Numbered from the stretch's first letter, positions 35,133 to 43,249 are shown. The stretch: 64,000 nt of DNA from an uncultured Eubacteriales bacterium (GCA_900545515.1 UQZA01000003.1:1-64000); one strand, 5' to 3'. The notes: a model not told the origin generated them from the letters alone. Numbers and translations: made by a program.

Positions 35133-35879
35133 CTATGTTGTTCTTTTGCCGGACAAGGGCGAGCGCTTCCAGATGCCTACGGCTAAGGTAACCCCCAAAG
35201 CTTGGCAGTGCTCCAATTTTCGGGTTAGCATCTCCCAGGTGTCATAAAGGGCAAGTTCTACGCCAGCTTCGTTCAGACGGCTGTAATAGCGGCAGTGGAG
35301 GTGCGGATCTGTGAAGGTGGGCATACTCTCTGACTCTGCCTCCAGGAGTTGGGGATTTTCCAGGGTCAGGGAGGGACCATCCGGCCCCAGGGCTACCCGG
35401 CATCCACAGGTGGCTGCTTCCAGCCAGATCTCGCGACCCTGGAAGGGTTCCAACACCTGCTCCGGCGGGCGGTGACAGGGCAGGGGAGGCAGGAAAACGG
35501 CGGCCTCGGAGCCATGGTCCAGGTAGCCCGGAGGCATCCCAATGGGGCAGCCCGCCTCCCGGCAGCACTGGGTCAGGCAGTTGGCCAGGCGGAGGGTCTC
35601 CTCCGTGGGCGGCCGCTCAAAATCCAGCAGGAGACCGGCGGCACCGGTGCGTAACAGGACGTCGGTTGTCTCCTGACACACGGATTCCAAGCTGTGGCCG
35701 CACCAGGGCGTCAGGTCGTCCAGTAGCACCAGGCTGCCTGGAGGAAGCCTGTGAGGGCGGCCACTGAGTCCCGGGCCGGAGACGGAGAAATGCATCGCCA
35801 TCCAGGCAATGCGGGGCGGCAGAGCCGGGGCCGTGGAAAATTCTGCCGCTGTCATGGCAAGATACAGGGGAATAGACAA
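35133..35879 (-). CDS. Hypothetical protein, possible TIM-barrel fold
   Basis: 248 residues from a TTG at 35879 that has GGGAGG nine bases upstream; the next in-frame ATG is nine codons inside. Alternating strand-helix pattern and the segments VLLRTGAAGLLLDFERPPTE and AGVELALYDTWEMLTRKLEH suggest a barrel like those of glycoside hydrolase-related proteins, with a C-terminal aromatic/histidine patch TDPHLHCRYYSR. No catalytic motif that I can name. It is divergent from yqeG with overlapping promoters. Confidence 0.6.
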   Translation of the reverse strand: MSIPLYLAMTAAEFSTAPALPPRIAWMAMHFSVSGPGLSGRPHRLPPGSLVLLDDLTPWCGHSLESVCQETTDVLLRTGAAGLLLDFERPPTEETLRLANCLTQCCREAGCPIGMPPGYLDHGSEAAVFLPPLPCHRPPEQVLEPFQGREIWLEAATCGCRVALGPDGPSLTLENPQLLEAESESMPTFTDPHLHCRYYSRLNEAGVELALYDTWEMLTRKLEHCQALGVTLAVGIWKRSPLSGKRTT

Positions 35880-35908
35880 TGGACAACGCCTCCCGGCTGT
35901 GATATAAT
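35880..35908 (+). promoter_or_regulatory. Promoter of the yqeG-peptidase operon
   Basis: TGGACA, a 17-base spacer and TATAAT, 43 bases before the yqeG start. The -35 box begins one base beyond the TTG start of the divergent gene. Confidence 0.7.
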
Positions 35909-35951
35909 AGTATAGGACCATGCTTATACTTATGTGCGTGTGAGGTTCCCT

Positions 35952-36455
35952 ATGCGTATCTCTCTGCTGCCCAGGGCAATTTTTCCTGCCCTGACCCAGA
36001 TTTCCCCGGATTACCTGCGCCGCCAAGGAATCCGGCTATTGATGCTGGATTTTGACAACACCATCGTCCCCTATACCACAGACACGCCATCGCCGGAGAT
36101 GGAGCGTTGGCTCCGGAATTTGGCCCAGTCGGAAATTCAGGTCTGCGTGGTATCCAACAGCAAGAAAGGGCGCGTGCAGGCATTTTGTAGCCGGTATGGC
36201 CTGGCCTGCATCACCCACGCCCGGAAGCCGTTTCCCAAGGGCATTGACCAGTGCCTGAAGCGGTACGGGCTTCCCCCGTCTCAGTGCGCCCTGGCGGGGG
36301 ATCAGATTTATACGGATGTGCTGGGCGCCAATTGCGCCGGCGTATATGCCATCCTGGTTTCCGCCATCGACAATCACACCATTTGGCTGCGCCTACGCCA
36401 TGTTTTGGAATTGCCTGTTATATTTTTTGCGAAAGGAAGGAACATACAATCATGA
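35952..36455 (+). CDS. yqeG: YqeG family HAD IIIA-type phosphatase
   Basis: 167 residues. HAD motif I is LMLDFDNTIVPY (about residues 36-47), motif II VVSNSKKGR, motif III near RKPFPKGI and motif IV LAGDQIYTDVLGANCAG. The short form without a cap and the C-terminal FFAKGR tail match the YqeG group, a conserved Firmicutes phosphatase often encoded near ribosome or shikimate genes; its true substrate is unclear. The ATG at 35952 has GAGG seven bases upstream. Its stop overlaps the next start (ATGA). Confidence 0.88.
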   Translation: MRISLLPRAIFPALTQISPDYLRRQGIRLLMLDFDNTIVPYTTDTPSPEMERWLRNLAQSEIQVCVVSNSKKGRVQAFCSRYGLACITHARKPFPKGIDQCLKRYGLPPSQCALAGDQIYTDVLGANCAGVYAILVSAIDNHTIWLRLRHVLELPVIFFAKGRNIQS

Positions 36456-37531
36456 AGAATCTGGACAAGTACAAGTCTCTGCTGAGTGGGGAAGTGGAGG
36501 GCCTACTCCTCACCAGCCGCTACAGCCGTCATTATGCGGCGGAGTTTGATATCGCCGAAGGGGTGGCTTTGGTATCCCGGGCTGGCTGCCGGTATTTTAC
36601 GGACAGCCGTTACATCGAGTCGGCGGAGAAGAATCTGGTGGGCTTTGAAGTCCTGGCCGTAGACCGGGAGCATACCTATACCGCCCGCGTCAACGAGGCC
36701 TGCGCGGACTTTGGCGTCAAGACCCTGGGCTTTGAGGAGAGCTATCTGACGGTGGAGGAGTTCCGGACCTATGAGGAGAAGCTGACTGCCACCCTGAAGC
36801 CCTGCCAGAAGGCCATCAATGCCTTCCGCGCGCAAAAGGAGCCCGGCGAACTGCGTCTTATGGAGAAGGCCCAGGAGATTACGGACAAGGCCTTTTCTGA
36901 GGTCCTGACCCGGATCCGGGTGGGCATGACAGAGAAGGAGCTTTGCGCAGAACTCATTTATTGCCTGTACAAAAACGGCGCAGACGGTCTGTCCTTTGAT
37001 CCCATTGTGGTATCCGGCCCCAACACCAGCATGCCCCACGGCGTCCCTGGGGAGCGGGTGATTCAGGAGGGGGACTTCATTACTATGGACTTTGGTGTCC
37101 TCTATGAGGGCTACTGTTCCGATATGACCCGGACCGTGGCTGTGGGTTACGTCACAGATGAGATGGAGCGGGTTTACAACACCGTCCTGGCCGCCCAGCT
37201 GGCGGGGATTGCCGCTTCCAAAGCCGGCGTTCCCGGCTGCGAGGTGGACGGAGCGGCTCGCAAGGTCATTGCAGACGCCGGCTATGGCCAATACTTCGGC
37301 CATGGCTATGGCCACAGCCTGGGCCTGGAAATTCATGAGGCCCCAAACTGCAATGCTGCCAATCAAACTCCCATGCCCCTTGGGGCAGTGTGCTCGGCAG
37401 AGCCTGGCATCTATCTGCCTGGGAAATTCGGTGTCCGGATTGAGGATGTGGTGGTCTTCCAGGAGAGCGGCTGCCAGGTTCTCACCCACAGTCCTAAGAA
37501 TTTAATCGTAATTTCCGGGAAAAATGCATAA
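36452..37531 (+). CDS. M24 family Xaa-Pro aminopeptidase
   Basis: 359 residues, the length of bacterial PepQ/YpdF-type enzymes. The N-terminal half is the creatinase-like domain; the C-terminal pita-bread domain has the five metal ligands: ITMDFGVLYEGYCSDMTRTV (two Asp), GHGYGHSLGLEIHE (His), CSAEPGIYLPGKFGVRIED (two Glu). It removes the N-terminal residue before proline in cytoplasmic peptides. Coupled to yqeG by ATGA overlap, with AAGGAAGG upstream. It is often found just before efp, as here, which links it to handling of proline-rich peptides. Confidence 0.93.
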   Translation: MKNLDKYKSLLSGEVEGLLLTSRYSRHYAAEFDIAEGVALVSRAGCRYFTDSRYIESAEKNLVGFEVLAVDREHTYTARVNEACADFGVKTLGFEESYLTVEEFRTYEEKLTATLKPCQKAINAFRAQKEPGELRLMEKAQEITDKAFSEVLTRIRVGMTEKELCAELIYCLYKNGADGLSFDPIVVSGPNTSMPHGVPGERVIQEGDFITMDFGVLYEGYCSDMTRTVAVGYVTDEMERVYNTVLAAQLAGIAASKAGVPGCEVDGAARKVIADAGYGQYFGHGYGHSLGLEIHEAPNCNAANQTPMPLGAVCSAEPGIYLPGKFGVRIEDVVVFQESGCQVLTHSPKNLIVISGKNA

Positions 37532-37537
37532 ATAGCC

Positions 37538-37566
37538 TTGCAATCCCCGGACCAATCAGTTAGAAT
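37538..37566 (+). promoter_or_regulatory. Promoter of efp
   Basis: TTGCAA, a 17-base spacer and TAGAAT, 65 bases before the efp ATG, so efp is also transcribed independently of the peptidase. Confidence 0.75.
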
Positions 37567-37631
37567 AGAGCAGGTATTTTTTGAGAACCGGTATACGCCC
37601 GTCTGCCGGTGGCACACTAGGAGGAGAAATT

Positions 37632-38195
37632 ATGATTTCTGTCAGTGATTTTAGAAATGGCGTTACCTTCGATATGGACGGTAAGGTCATGCAGATTGTG
37701 GAGTTCCAGCACGTGAAGCCCGGCAAGGGCGCGGCTTTCGTCCGTGTGAAGATGAAGAATGTGATCACCGGCGGTGTGACGGAGACGACCTTCAACCCCA
37801 ACGATAAATATCCCACGGCATATATTGAGCGCAAGAAGATGGAATACTCCTATTCCGATGGCGACCTGTACTACTTCATGGACATGGAAACCTATGAGAT
37901 GACCCCCATTGAGAAGAGCGTCCTCGACGACAGCTTCCGGTTTGTGAAAGAGAATGACACCTGCACCGTCATGTCCTACAAAGGTAACGTGTTCGGTGTG
38001 GAAGCGCCCAACTTTGTGGACCTGGTGGTCACCAAGACCGATCCCGGCTTCGCTGGCAACACGGCCACCAACGCCCTGAAACCTGCCACCCTGGAAACCG
38101 GCGCAGAGGTGAAGGTGCCCCTCTTTATCAACGAAGGCGACAAGATCAACATCGACACCCGCACCGGCGAATATCTGGGCCGCTCCAAGGCCTGA
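37632..38195 (+). CDS. efp: Translation elongation factor P
   Basis: 187 residues with the KOW-like N-terminus, the loop VEFQHVKPGKGAAFVRVKMK carrying the tip Lys, and OB domains ending KINIDTRTGEYLGRSKA. EF-P binds the ribosomal E site and rescues stalling at polyproline. The start MISVSDFRNGVTFDMDGKV has AGGAGGAG upstream; upstream in-frame codons lie inside the promoter. A CD1247-like gene follows after 21 bases. Confidence 0.97.
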   Translation: MISVSDFRNGVTFDMDGKVMQIVEFQHVKPGKGAAFVRVKMKNVITGGVTETTFNPNDKYPTAYIERKKMEYSYSDGDLYYFMDMETYEMTPIEKSVLDDSFRFVKENDTCTVMSYKGNVFGVEAPNFVDLVVTKTDPGFAGNTATNALKPATLETGAEVKVPLFINEGDKINIDTRTGEYLGRSKA

Positions 38196-38216
38196 CTTAC
38201 AATAAGGAGAATCATT

Positions 38217-38654
38217 ATGACACTTTCTGAGAAGTCCGCATACCTGAAGGGCCTGATGGAGGGCATGAAGCTGGACACCGAAGCCAACGAGGGAAAGCTC
38301 CTGGCCGCCATTGTGGACCTGCTGGGCGATATGGCCAAGACAGTATCCGATGTGGAAGAGACCACCCTGGCAATCTCCGATGAGTTGGATGAAATCGAAG
38401 AGGATCTGGACGAGGTTTATGACTATCTCTCCGAGGAAGAGGACGACTTCGACGATGAGGATGACCTGGACGACGAGGAAGACTTCTCCGATGAGGACGA
38501 CGATTACGACTTCGACGACACCACAGTCTATGAAGTGACCTGCAAGTGCGGCGAGGTCATTGACTTTGACGAAGAGACTCTGGAGCACGGCAGCCTCACC
38601 TGCCCCAACTGCGGCGAAGTTCTGGAATTCTCTACGGAGGACGTAGAAGAATGA
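38217..38654 (+). CDS. CD1247 N-terminal domain-like protein with zinc ribbon
   Basis: 145 residues. The N-terminus MTLSEKSAYLKGLMEGMKLD matches the helical domain named after C. difficile CD1247. The middle (about 75-105) is almost wholly Asp/Glu (EEEDDFDDEDDLDDEEDF). The end has a zinc ribbon, CKCGEV and CPNCGEVLEFS. Function unknown. Its steady place behind efp, with AAGGAG before the ATG, suggests a translation-linked role, which is inference. Confidence 0.88.
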   Translation: MTLSEKSAYLKGLMEGMKLDTEANEGKLLAAIVDLLGDMAKTVSDVEETTLAISDELDEIEEDLDEVYDYLSEEEDDFDDEDDLDDEEDFSDEDDDYDFDDTTVYEVTCKCGEVIDFDEETLEHGSLTCPNCGEVLEFSTEDVEE

Positions 38655-38662
38655 TGTATCTG

Positions 38663-38691
38663 TCCGGGGCGCGGCATAGTCGCGCCCCGGA
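38663..38691 (+). terminator. Hairpin terminator after the CD1247-like gene
   Basis: ccggggcgcg and cgcgccccgg pair perfectly around gcatagt. There is no T-run, but the stem is strong and lies between two transcription units. Confidence 0.6.
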
Positions 38692-38723
38692 AGACAGGCT
38701 CCAGAAAATGACAGATTTTCCAG

Positions 38724-38752
38724 TTGACAAGGAGCTGGATATGTGGTAGAAT
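38724..38752 (+). promoter_or_regulatory. Promoter of the tRNA-Ser pair
   Basis: TTGACA, a 17-base spacer and TAGAAT, 17 bases before the first tRNA. Confidence 0.8.
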
Positions 38753-38769
38753 GTTGAGGTCTCTGATAC

Positions 38770-38858
38770 GGAGAGATGTCCGAGCGGTTTAAGGAGCTGG
38801 TCTTGAAAACCAGTGACTCAGCAATGAGCCGTGGGTTCGAATCCCACTCTCTCCGCCA
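38770..38858 (+). tRNA. tRNA-Ser (TGA anticodon)
   Basis: Acceptor GGAGAGA pairs with TCTCTCC, discriminator G and encoded CCA. The anticodon stem ctggt/accag holds loop cttgaaa with anticodon TGA (38804-38806). A long variable arm and the T-loop gttcgaatc make it a class II serine tRNA. Confidence 0.97.
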
Positions 38859-38891
38859 CATTTTTCCGCCCAATTGCATAACCTTTGATTC

Positions 38892-38983
38892 GGAGTGATA
38901 CCCAAGAGGCCGAAGGGGCTCCCCTGCTAAGGGAGTAGGCGTGTAAAAAGCGCGCGAGAGTTCAAATCTCTCTCACTCCGCCA
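38892..38983 (+). tRNA. tRNA-Ser (GCT anticodon)
   Basis: Acceptor GGAGTGA pairs with TCACTCC, discriminator G and encoded CCA. The stem ctccc/gggag holds loop ctgctaa with anticodon GCT (38926-38928), reading AGC/AGU. Long variable arm, T-loop gttcaaatc. Confidence 0.97.
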
Positions 38984-39008
38984 GAATGTGTTGCTGAAAA
39001 AGATGCGC

Positions 39009-39044
39009 AGCAAAAACGTCGCACAAAAGTGCGACGTTTTTGCT
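39009..39044 (+). terminator. Terminator of the tRNA operon, next to a group II intron remnant
   Basis: agcaaaaacgtcgcac and gtgcgacgtttttgct pair perfectly around aaaa; the 3' arm itself supplies the T-run. The intron fragment begins three bases after it. Confidence 0.9.
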
Positions 39045-39047
39045 GTT

Positions 39048-39295
39048 GTGCGCCCGGCATGGGCAAAATCTAAAGGGTGAAAGTCCCGAGCCCGCCCGGT
39101 AGAGGGAAGGGCATAGCTGAACACCAAGGGTGTCCATCGCGAGGAGGAATCTGAAGGAAGGTGTAGGCAAACCTCCGGACTGATGAACAGAAATTACATA
39201 TAAGGCCGTAAACAAGGATAAGGCTGCAATGCAAGTCGAAGTCCAAAAACTACCCGGAATTGCTTTACGGTACATGTGGCAGATAGATGCATGTA
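39048..39295 (+). mobile_element. Group II intron 5' fragment
   Basis: It starts GTGCGCCCGG and continues agggtgaaagtcccga, cccgcccggtagagggaagg and catataaggccgtaaacaa, the same domain I as the element at 89. Similarity stops near 39290; there is no protein gene and no domain V/VI here. It lies directly behind the tRNA terminator. Confidence 0.8.
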
Positions 39296-39357
39296 ACGAT
39301 TAATCTTTGAAAAAGCTACCTGGTACAGATAATGACCGCCAAAATAGCAGCCCTTTT

Positions 39358-40026
39358 TCATGCACCCCATTCCCAGCCAGTTTCACCGGCACCCACTTCA
39401 AAATGATATTTCACAATGCCCAGGTCGATCTTTGCGTAAAAGCCCATGCCCGCTTTGACCGACACCTGGTTGTCCTTCAGGGTAAACATGAATTTTTGCT
39501 GATTCATGGCTGTGGGTGCCAGCAGAGCCGCTTCAATTCCTTTCTCAAACCAGTTGGGAACATCGCCTTCAACCTGTGCCACATCCCCGAATGCTTTCGA
39601 TTTGTGTGGAGCTCCCTGGGTCAGCCCATATCCGATTGCGATCACGATACAGAGCTTTTCACCGCTTCGCACTTCAAAGGCCGTTCTGATCTTGCTGTAG
39701 GTCATGGCCACCCAGCAGGTGTTGAGTCCCAGTTGCTGGGCCAGCAGCACCAGCCGCTCTCCGTAGTAGCCGCAGGTCTCGTCCAGGGTGGGACCTTTCT
39801 TTCCAATCATTGCGATATAGTCCGTAGCACCGCTGAATTTTCCATAGTGGGCCATAAAGCCATCAAAGGCCTTCGGCTCGTTTGTGACAAGCTGGATATG
39901 TAATCCGCTCTCCTGATTGCAGGCGTCAATCTCTTTTTGCAGGGCGGAGATCACCGCTTCATCAAGAGGCTGGTCCGTATACTGCCGGACGCTGTGACGG
40001 CCTTTCATTGCTTCTGTAAGATTCAT
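39358..40026 (-). CDS. Nitroreductase family protein
   Basis: 222 residues. MNLTEAMKGRHSVRQYTDQP is the FMN-binding start of the nitroreductase fold (the RxSxRxF/Y motif), and TCGYYGERLVLLAQQLGLNT followed by CIVIAIGYG are its later helices. Such enzymes reduce nitro groups, quinones or other acceptors with NAD(P)H. It is the last of four minus-strand genes behind an ArsR-type regulator. Codon use is less GC-biased than in the surrounding chromosome. Confidence 0.87.
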   Translation of the reverse strand: MNLTEAMKGRHSVRQYTDQPLDEAVISALQKEIDACNQESGLHIQLVTNEPKAFDGFMAHYGKFSGATDYIAMIGKKGPTLDETCGYYGERLVLLAQQLGLNTCWVAMTYSKIRTAFEVRSGEKLCIVIAIGYGLTQGAPHKSKAFGDVAQVEGDVPNWFEKGIEAALLAPTAMNQQKFMFTLKDNQVSVKAGMGFYAKIDLGIVKYHFEVGAGETGWEWGA

Positions 40027-40039
40027 CTTGATACCTCCG

Positions 40040-40813
40040 TTAGATAATGTAGTTGACTGTAATCATGACAATGCTCAAAGCCAGCAGGCCAAAACCGAGC
40101 ATCCGGTTCATGACCTTTGCCGAAGCCTTATTGGCAAATTTCGCTGTAGCCATGGCAAAAAGCAAGGTTGAGAGTATACACATCACCAGGATTGACCAAT
40201 CGGTAATTTCGCCGCCAATGGCGAAATGGGAAAGCGCCCCGGTCAGCGCTGTAAAAGTCATGATAAACACGCTGGTTCCCACGGCAGTTTTGATCTCATA
40301 TCCAAGTACGACAACCAACACAAGAAGCATCATCATTCCGCCGCCGGCGCCCACAATGCCGCAGATGAGTCCCACGATCATACCGCAGACAACAGACTGG
40401 ATGGCCGCTTTCTTTTTACTCCTGTTTCTGTTGCTTTCTTTGGCTTCCATGACGGGCCGGAAAATAAATTTCAAGCCCATCAGCAGCGTCATGAACATGG
40501 AGAAACCACCCATGGTTGCCTGCGGAAGAAAAGAGGCCAGATAGCTGCCCACAAGGGTGAAAATCAATACGGATACCAGCATGACTAATCCATTCTTCAC
40601 ATCGATGTTTTTATTCTTCTTATAGGTGTGGGCGGAAGCGGCAGAAGCCAGGACATCGGATGCCAGCGCAATACCAACGGCTTCATAGGGCTTCACCTGT
40701 AAGAAAGTGACGAGCATAGGCGCAATGACAGCGGCAGCGGACATACCTGCCAAACCGGTTCCAAATCCTGCTCCAGCGCCTGCAATTAAACAAATAATGA
40801 CTTTCTGTAGCAC
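40040..40813 (-). CDS. TauE/SafE (TSUP) family permease
   Basis: 257 residues with about eight helices in two halves, each with the glycine-rich TSUP start: LIAGAGAGFGTGLAGMSAAA and MIVGLICGIVGAGGGMMMLL. The family carries sulfite, sulfonates, sulfoacetate or thiosulfate. It lies 13 bases upstream of the nitroreductase gene and 19 bases behind the broken hydrolase gene, so the four genes form one transcript. Specificity unknown. Confidence 0.9.
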   Translation of the reverse strand: MLQKVIICLIAGAGAGFGTGLAGMSAAAVIAPMLVTFLQVKPYEAVGIALASDVLASAASAHTYKKNKNIDVKNGLVMLVSVLIFTLVGSYLASFLPQATMGGFSMFMTLLMGLKFIFRPVMEAKESNRNRSKKKAAIQSVVCGMIVGLICGIVGAGGGMMMLLVLVVVLGYEIKTAVGTSVFIMTFTALTGALSHFAIGGEITDWSILVMCILSTLLFAMATAKFANKASAKVMNRMLGFGLLALSIVMITVNYII

Positions 40814-40832
40814 GATGAATTCTATATCTCCT

Positions 40833-41595
40833 TTATATTTCTACCGTCTGTTCTTGAATTATTATGCCATGATTGGCTGCTACCAACAGACACCGTTCAT
40901 CCGCAGCGCAGTCGTAGACCCATTCCAGAGACTTTTGGGCCAGCCCAGTATCCACTGTGAAGCCGGGGATCATTTTTTCCTGTATGGATTTCTGCGTATA
41001 GACCGTATCTCCGGCCAGGATCACATATTTCCCGCCGCTGCTAATTTTTGCACTGAACAGTCCGTGGCTGTGTCCCGGTGTGTTGACAAGGACAACACTT
41101 CCATCACCAAATACATCGTAGGATCTTCCCACAGGCCCAATCCCTGTCTGCTCATATACAAACGGTTCTATATTGGTAAAGTCCCAAGTGCTTTTCACAT
41201 AGCGGAAAAAGTATTTTTCTGTCCGCAATTTCCTCTTTTGCCGCCATAATTTGCTTCGCATCCTTTACAAGCCGCAACCCGCCGGCGTGGTCAAAGTCCA
41301 TATGGCTGAAAAAGAGATAGTCAATTTCAGACGGAGCTATGCCGAGCTGCTTTAACTTGCAATCTACACTTTCATCCTGCTTGATAACCGGTCTGCTGAT
41401 GCTATTCAGGAAATAATTTGACCTTTCGGTTGCATACTTTGAGTCCCAGCCAGTATCAATCAAGACCTTTCCCATTGGATGTTCAATCAGGTAGCAGGAC
41501 ACCGGAAGTTCCAGTTTCTTGCTCTTACCGCGCAGGAAGCCAGTCACAGCCAGCGGATTTTCCTCTCGATGGGGAATTGCCTGATCGACAATCAC
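40833..41595 (-). pseudogene. MBL-fold hydrolase (AHL-lactonase-like), frameshifted
   Basis: The N-terminal part (from ATG 41595) has YLIEHPMGKVLIDTGWDSKY and the zinc motif FFSHMDFDHAGGLRLV; the C-terminal part, in another frame, has VLVNTPGHSHGLFS and YVILAGDTVY and ends at 40833. Together they give a normal about 250-residue metallo-beta-lactamase protein of the type annotated as N-acyl homoserine lactonase family. The break is near 41205-41225, where the minus strand has a run of five A and soon a run of five T; a one-base change there restores DRKYFFRYVKS. All catalytic residues survive, so a sequencing error is as likely as a true pseudogene. Confidence 0.8.
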
Positions 41596-41623
41596 GCTTC
41601 CTGTATGAAAATGTGTATCCTTA

Positions 41624-41983
41624 TCATTTTATACCACTCCGATCCGGCAGCCGTTCCATAATGCTTCTCGCATGTTCGAGCATTTGTATCAGTCTGTTCA
41701 TCGCCTCAAAGTTTGCATCAAAGTAGTAATAATTCTTCGTGCCTTCACGCCGCATTTTCAAGATACCGGCTTCCTTCAGGATCTGGATATGATGAGACAC
41801 GGCAGGGCGGGAAAGATTTGTTTTTTCTGTGATTGCACCAACGCGGGTACCGCCGCAATGTTCCATCCGCATCATTTCCAGCATGAGGTGCTGGCGGTTC
41901 TCATCCCCAAGGGCCAATAGTATCTTCTGGCAGCTTTCAAATTCTTCTGCCAGACGGTTGATTTCCTCTCTGTGCTCCGACAT
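41624..41983 (-). CDS. ArsR family transcriptional regulator
   Basis: 119 residues with a winged helix: LLALGDENRQHLMLEMMRME, VGAITEKTNLSRPAVSHHIQ (recognition helix) and GILKMRREGTKNYYYFDANF. The cysteine pattern of the metal-sensing CxC site is absent, so it is more like the SdpR/stress type than a metal sensor. It heads the minus-strand operon and most likely controls it through the palindrome at 42024 in its promoter. Confidence 0.9.
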   Translation of the reverse strand: MSEHREEINRLAEEFESCQKILLALGDENRQHLMLEMMRMEHCGGTRVGAITEKTNLSRPAVSHHIQILKEAGILKMRREGTKNYYYFDANFEAMNRLIQMLEHARSIMERLPDRSGIK

Positions 41984-42016
41984 AGGTTCGCCCTCCTCCG
42001 TTCGTTCACGTAAACC

Positions 42017-42045
42017 ATTATACCATACTTTTTGAAAAAAGTGTG
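42017..42045 (-). promoter_or_regulatory. arsR promoter -10 and overlapping palindromic operator
   Basis: On the minus strand TATAAT lies at 42017-42022. Just upstream, 42024-42045 is a near-palindrome (cacactttttt on the minus strand, facing caaaaagtatg) centred between the -35 and -10 regions, where a winged-helix dimer would block RNA polymerase. Confidence 0.65.
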
Positions 42046-42080
42046 AATGGTAAAGAAAATCGAGACAATTGAATTTTCCC

Positions 42081-42109
42081 TTGACTTACGTCCGATTTCA
42101 CACTACACT
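42081..42109 (+). promoter_or_regulatory. Promoter of the membrane protein gene at 42187, with direct repeats
   Basis: TTGACT, a 17-base spacer and TACACT. GTCCGATTT occurs at 42090 and again at 42116, flanking the -10, and could be an operator half-site pair. Confidence 0.6.
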
Positions 42110-42186
42110 ATCCAAGTCCGATTTTGTGCTGTTTCGACTTGTATTTGCCAAATGCACAATAGAGATATGGAAGGAGAACAAATCGC

Positions 42187-42978
42187 ATGTCAGAGGTAAT
42201 TGCCCGCCGCCAGTTTTCGCCGGGCTATATTGGGTTTGATATTGCTTTTTTGCTGGTTTTTGCGGGACTGCTGCTGTGGCGAAAAAAGTATATGACTGTC
42301 TTGATCGGGGTTCTTTTTGGATTCGTCTACATGGCGGTGGACTACGGCATTTTTCATTTGCTCACCCATTCCCGGACAATCTCTGAGGGTTACAGCCTGT
42401 TTTGGGTTCTTCTGTGGATGTCCATGAGCTACGGGTTCACCAATTTCGCATGGATCTGGCTGTGGCTGAGTAAGGACCGGCGTTTGTTTGAGTGGTCGCT
42501 TCTGATCCTGTCGTGGTGGTTCTGCTGCCCGCTGCTGGCCGGAACCTTCGCCCCCAGTGAAAATCCCATTGTGATTCAGCGCACAACCGGCGCTTATCAT
42601 GGCTGGATGGCACTGATCCTGTTTATAGGCTACCTAGCTTTAATCATCTACAACCTTTGGCAGAAAGAGCCCAAAAAGCGGGTAAATATCCCATGGCTGC
42701 TGGCCATCGGCATTTTGGTTCAATTCGGCTGGGAGTGTGGGCTTCTGATCGGCGGCATTCGCAGCGCGGGCTTTGCCACTGTGGAAGAGAAGCTGCTCCC
42801 GCTGATTGTAAACTCGCTGCTGGAAACCAATCTGGGGATGCCGTACATTTTTGCAATTTTCATTGCCTATTCCCGCCGATTTACAGAGCAGCTATCTAGG
42901 CGGAAGCAACCGCTTGCTTTCACAGAGCGCATCAAAGAGTGGAACGAGCAGCACGTCCGCGATGTGGCTTCTTGTTGA
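42187..42978 (+). CDS. Integral membrane protein of unknown function
   Basis: 263 residues with about seven helices, for example IAFLLVFAGLLLWRKKYMTV, VLFGFVYMAVDYGIFHLLTH and WMALILFIGYLALIIYNLWQ. There are conserved-looking acids and tryptophans inside helices (VDYGIF, FAWIWLWLS, QFGWECG) but no family I can name. GGAGAA precedes the ATG at 42187. It is divergent from the ArsR operon and has a similar lower-GC codon use, so it may have arrived with it. Confidence 0.7.
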   Translation: MSEVIARRQFSPGYIGFDIAFLLVFAGLLLWRKKYMTVLIGVLFGFVYMAVDYGIFHLLTHSRTISEGYSLFWVLLWMSMSYGFTNFAWIWLWLSKDRRLFEWSLLILSWWFCCPLLAGTFAPSENPIVIQRTTGAYHGWMALILFIGYLALIIYNLWQKEPKKRVNIPWLLAIGILVQFGWECGLLIGGIRSAGFATVEEKLLPLIVNSLLETNLGMPYIFAIFIAYSRRFTEQLSRRKQPLAFTERIKEWNEQHVRDVASC

Positions 42979-43005
42979 CCTCCAAATAATTGCGCACCTC
43001 AAAGG

Positions 43006-43031
43006 GCTATCATGAAGGGATTCATGATAGC
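43006..43031 (+). terminator. Hairpin after the membrane protein gene
   Basis: gctatcatgaa and ttcatgatagc pair perfectly around a short loop, 28 bases after the stop. A second hairpin follows at 43096-43133 (aaatcggtcaactcc facing ggggttggccgattt). Between them, gttgcaaaat and gaggagaaaaataagaaa loosely recall the repeat at 49464. Confidence 0.55.
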
Positions 43032-43201
43032 GGAGATGGGCGCGTTGCAAAATACGGCAAAATGAAGTAATAGCGCGAGGAGAAAAATAAGAAACAAATC
43101 GGTCAACTCCGAAAAAGGGGTTGGCCGATTTGCCTTATCTGCCACCCGGCGCATGTTGTAGGATTTACAATGCGCTTGTCCTGAGAGGCAGGGAAAAATT
43201 C

Positions 43202-43231
43202 TTGACTTTTTCCGGGAACAGGTGATATAAT
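43202..43231 (+). promoter_or_regulatory. Promoter upstream of the second MATE gene
   Basis: TTGACT (43202-43207), an 18-base spacer and TATAAT (43226-43231). A terminator starts only about 12 bases after the expected transcript start. Confidence 0.75.
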
Positions 43232-43249
43232 CATACTGCTGCGTAGCGG

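Noticed and set aside
38217..38654. Acid-rich repeat tract considered as a simple-sequence artefact
   Set aside because: The frame has a good ribosome site, a recognisable N-terminal domain and a zinc ribbon, so it is a real gene.
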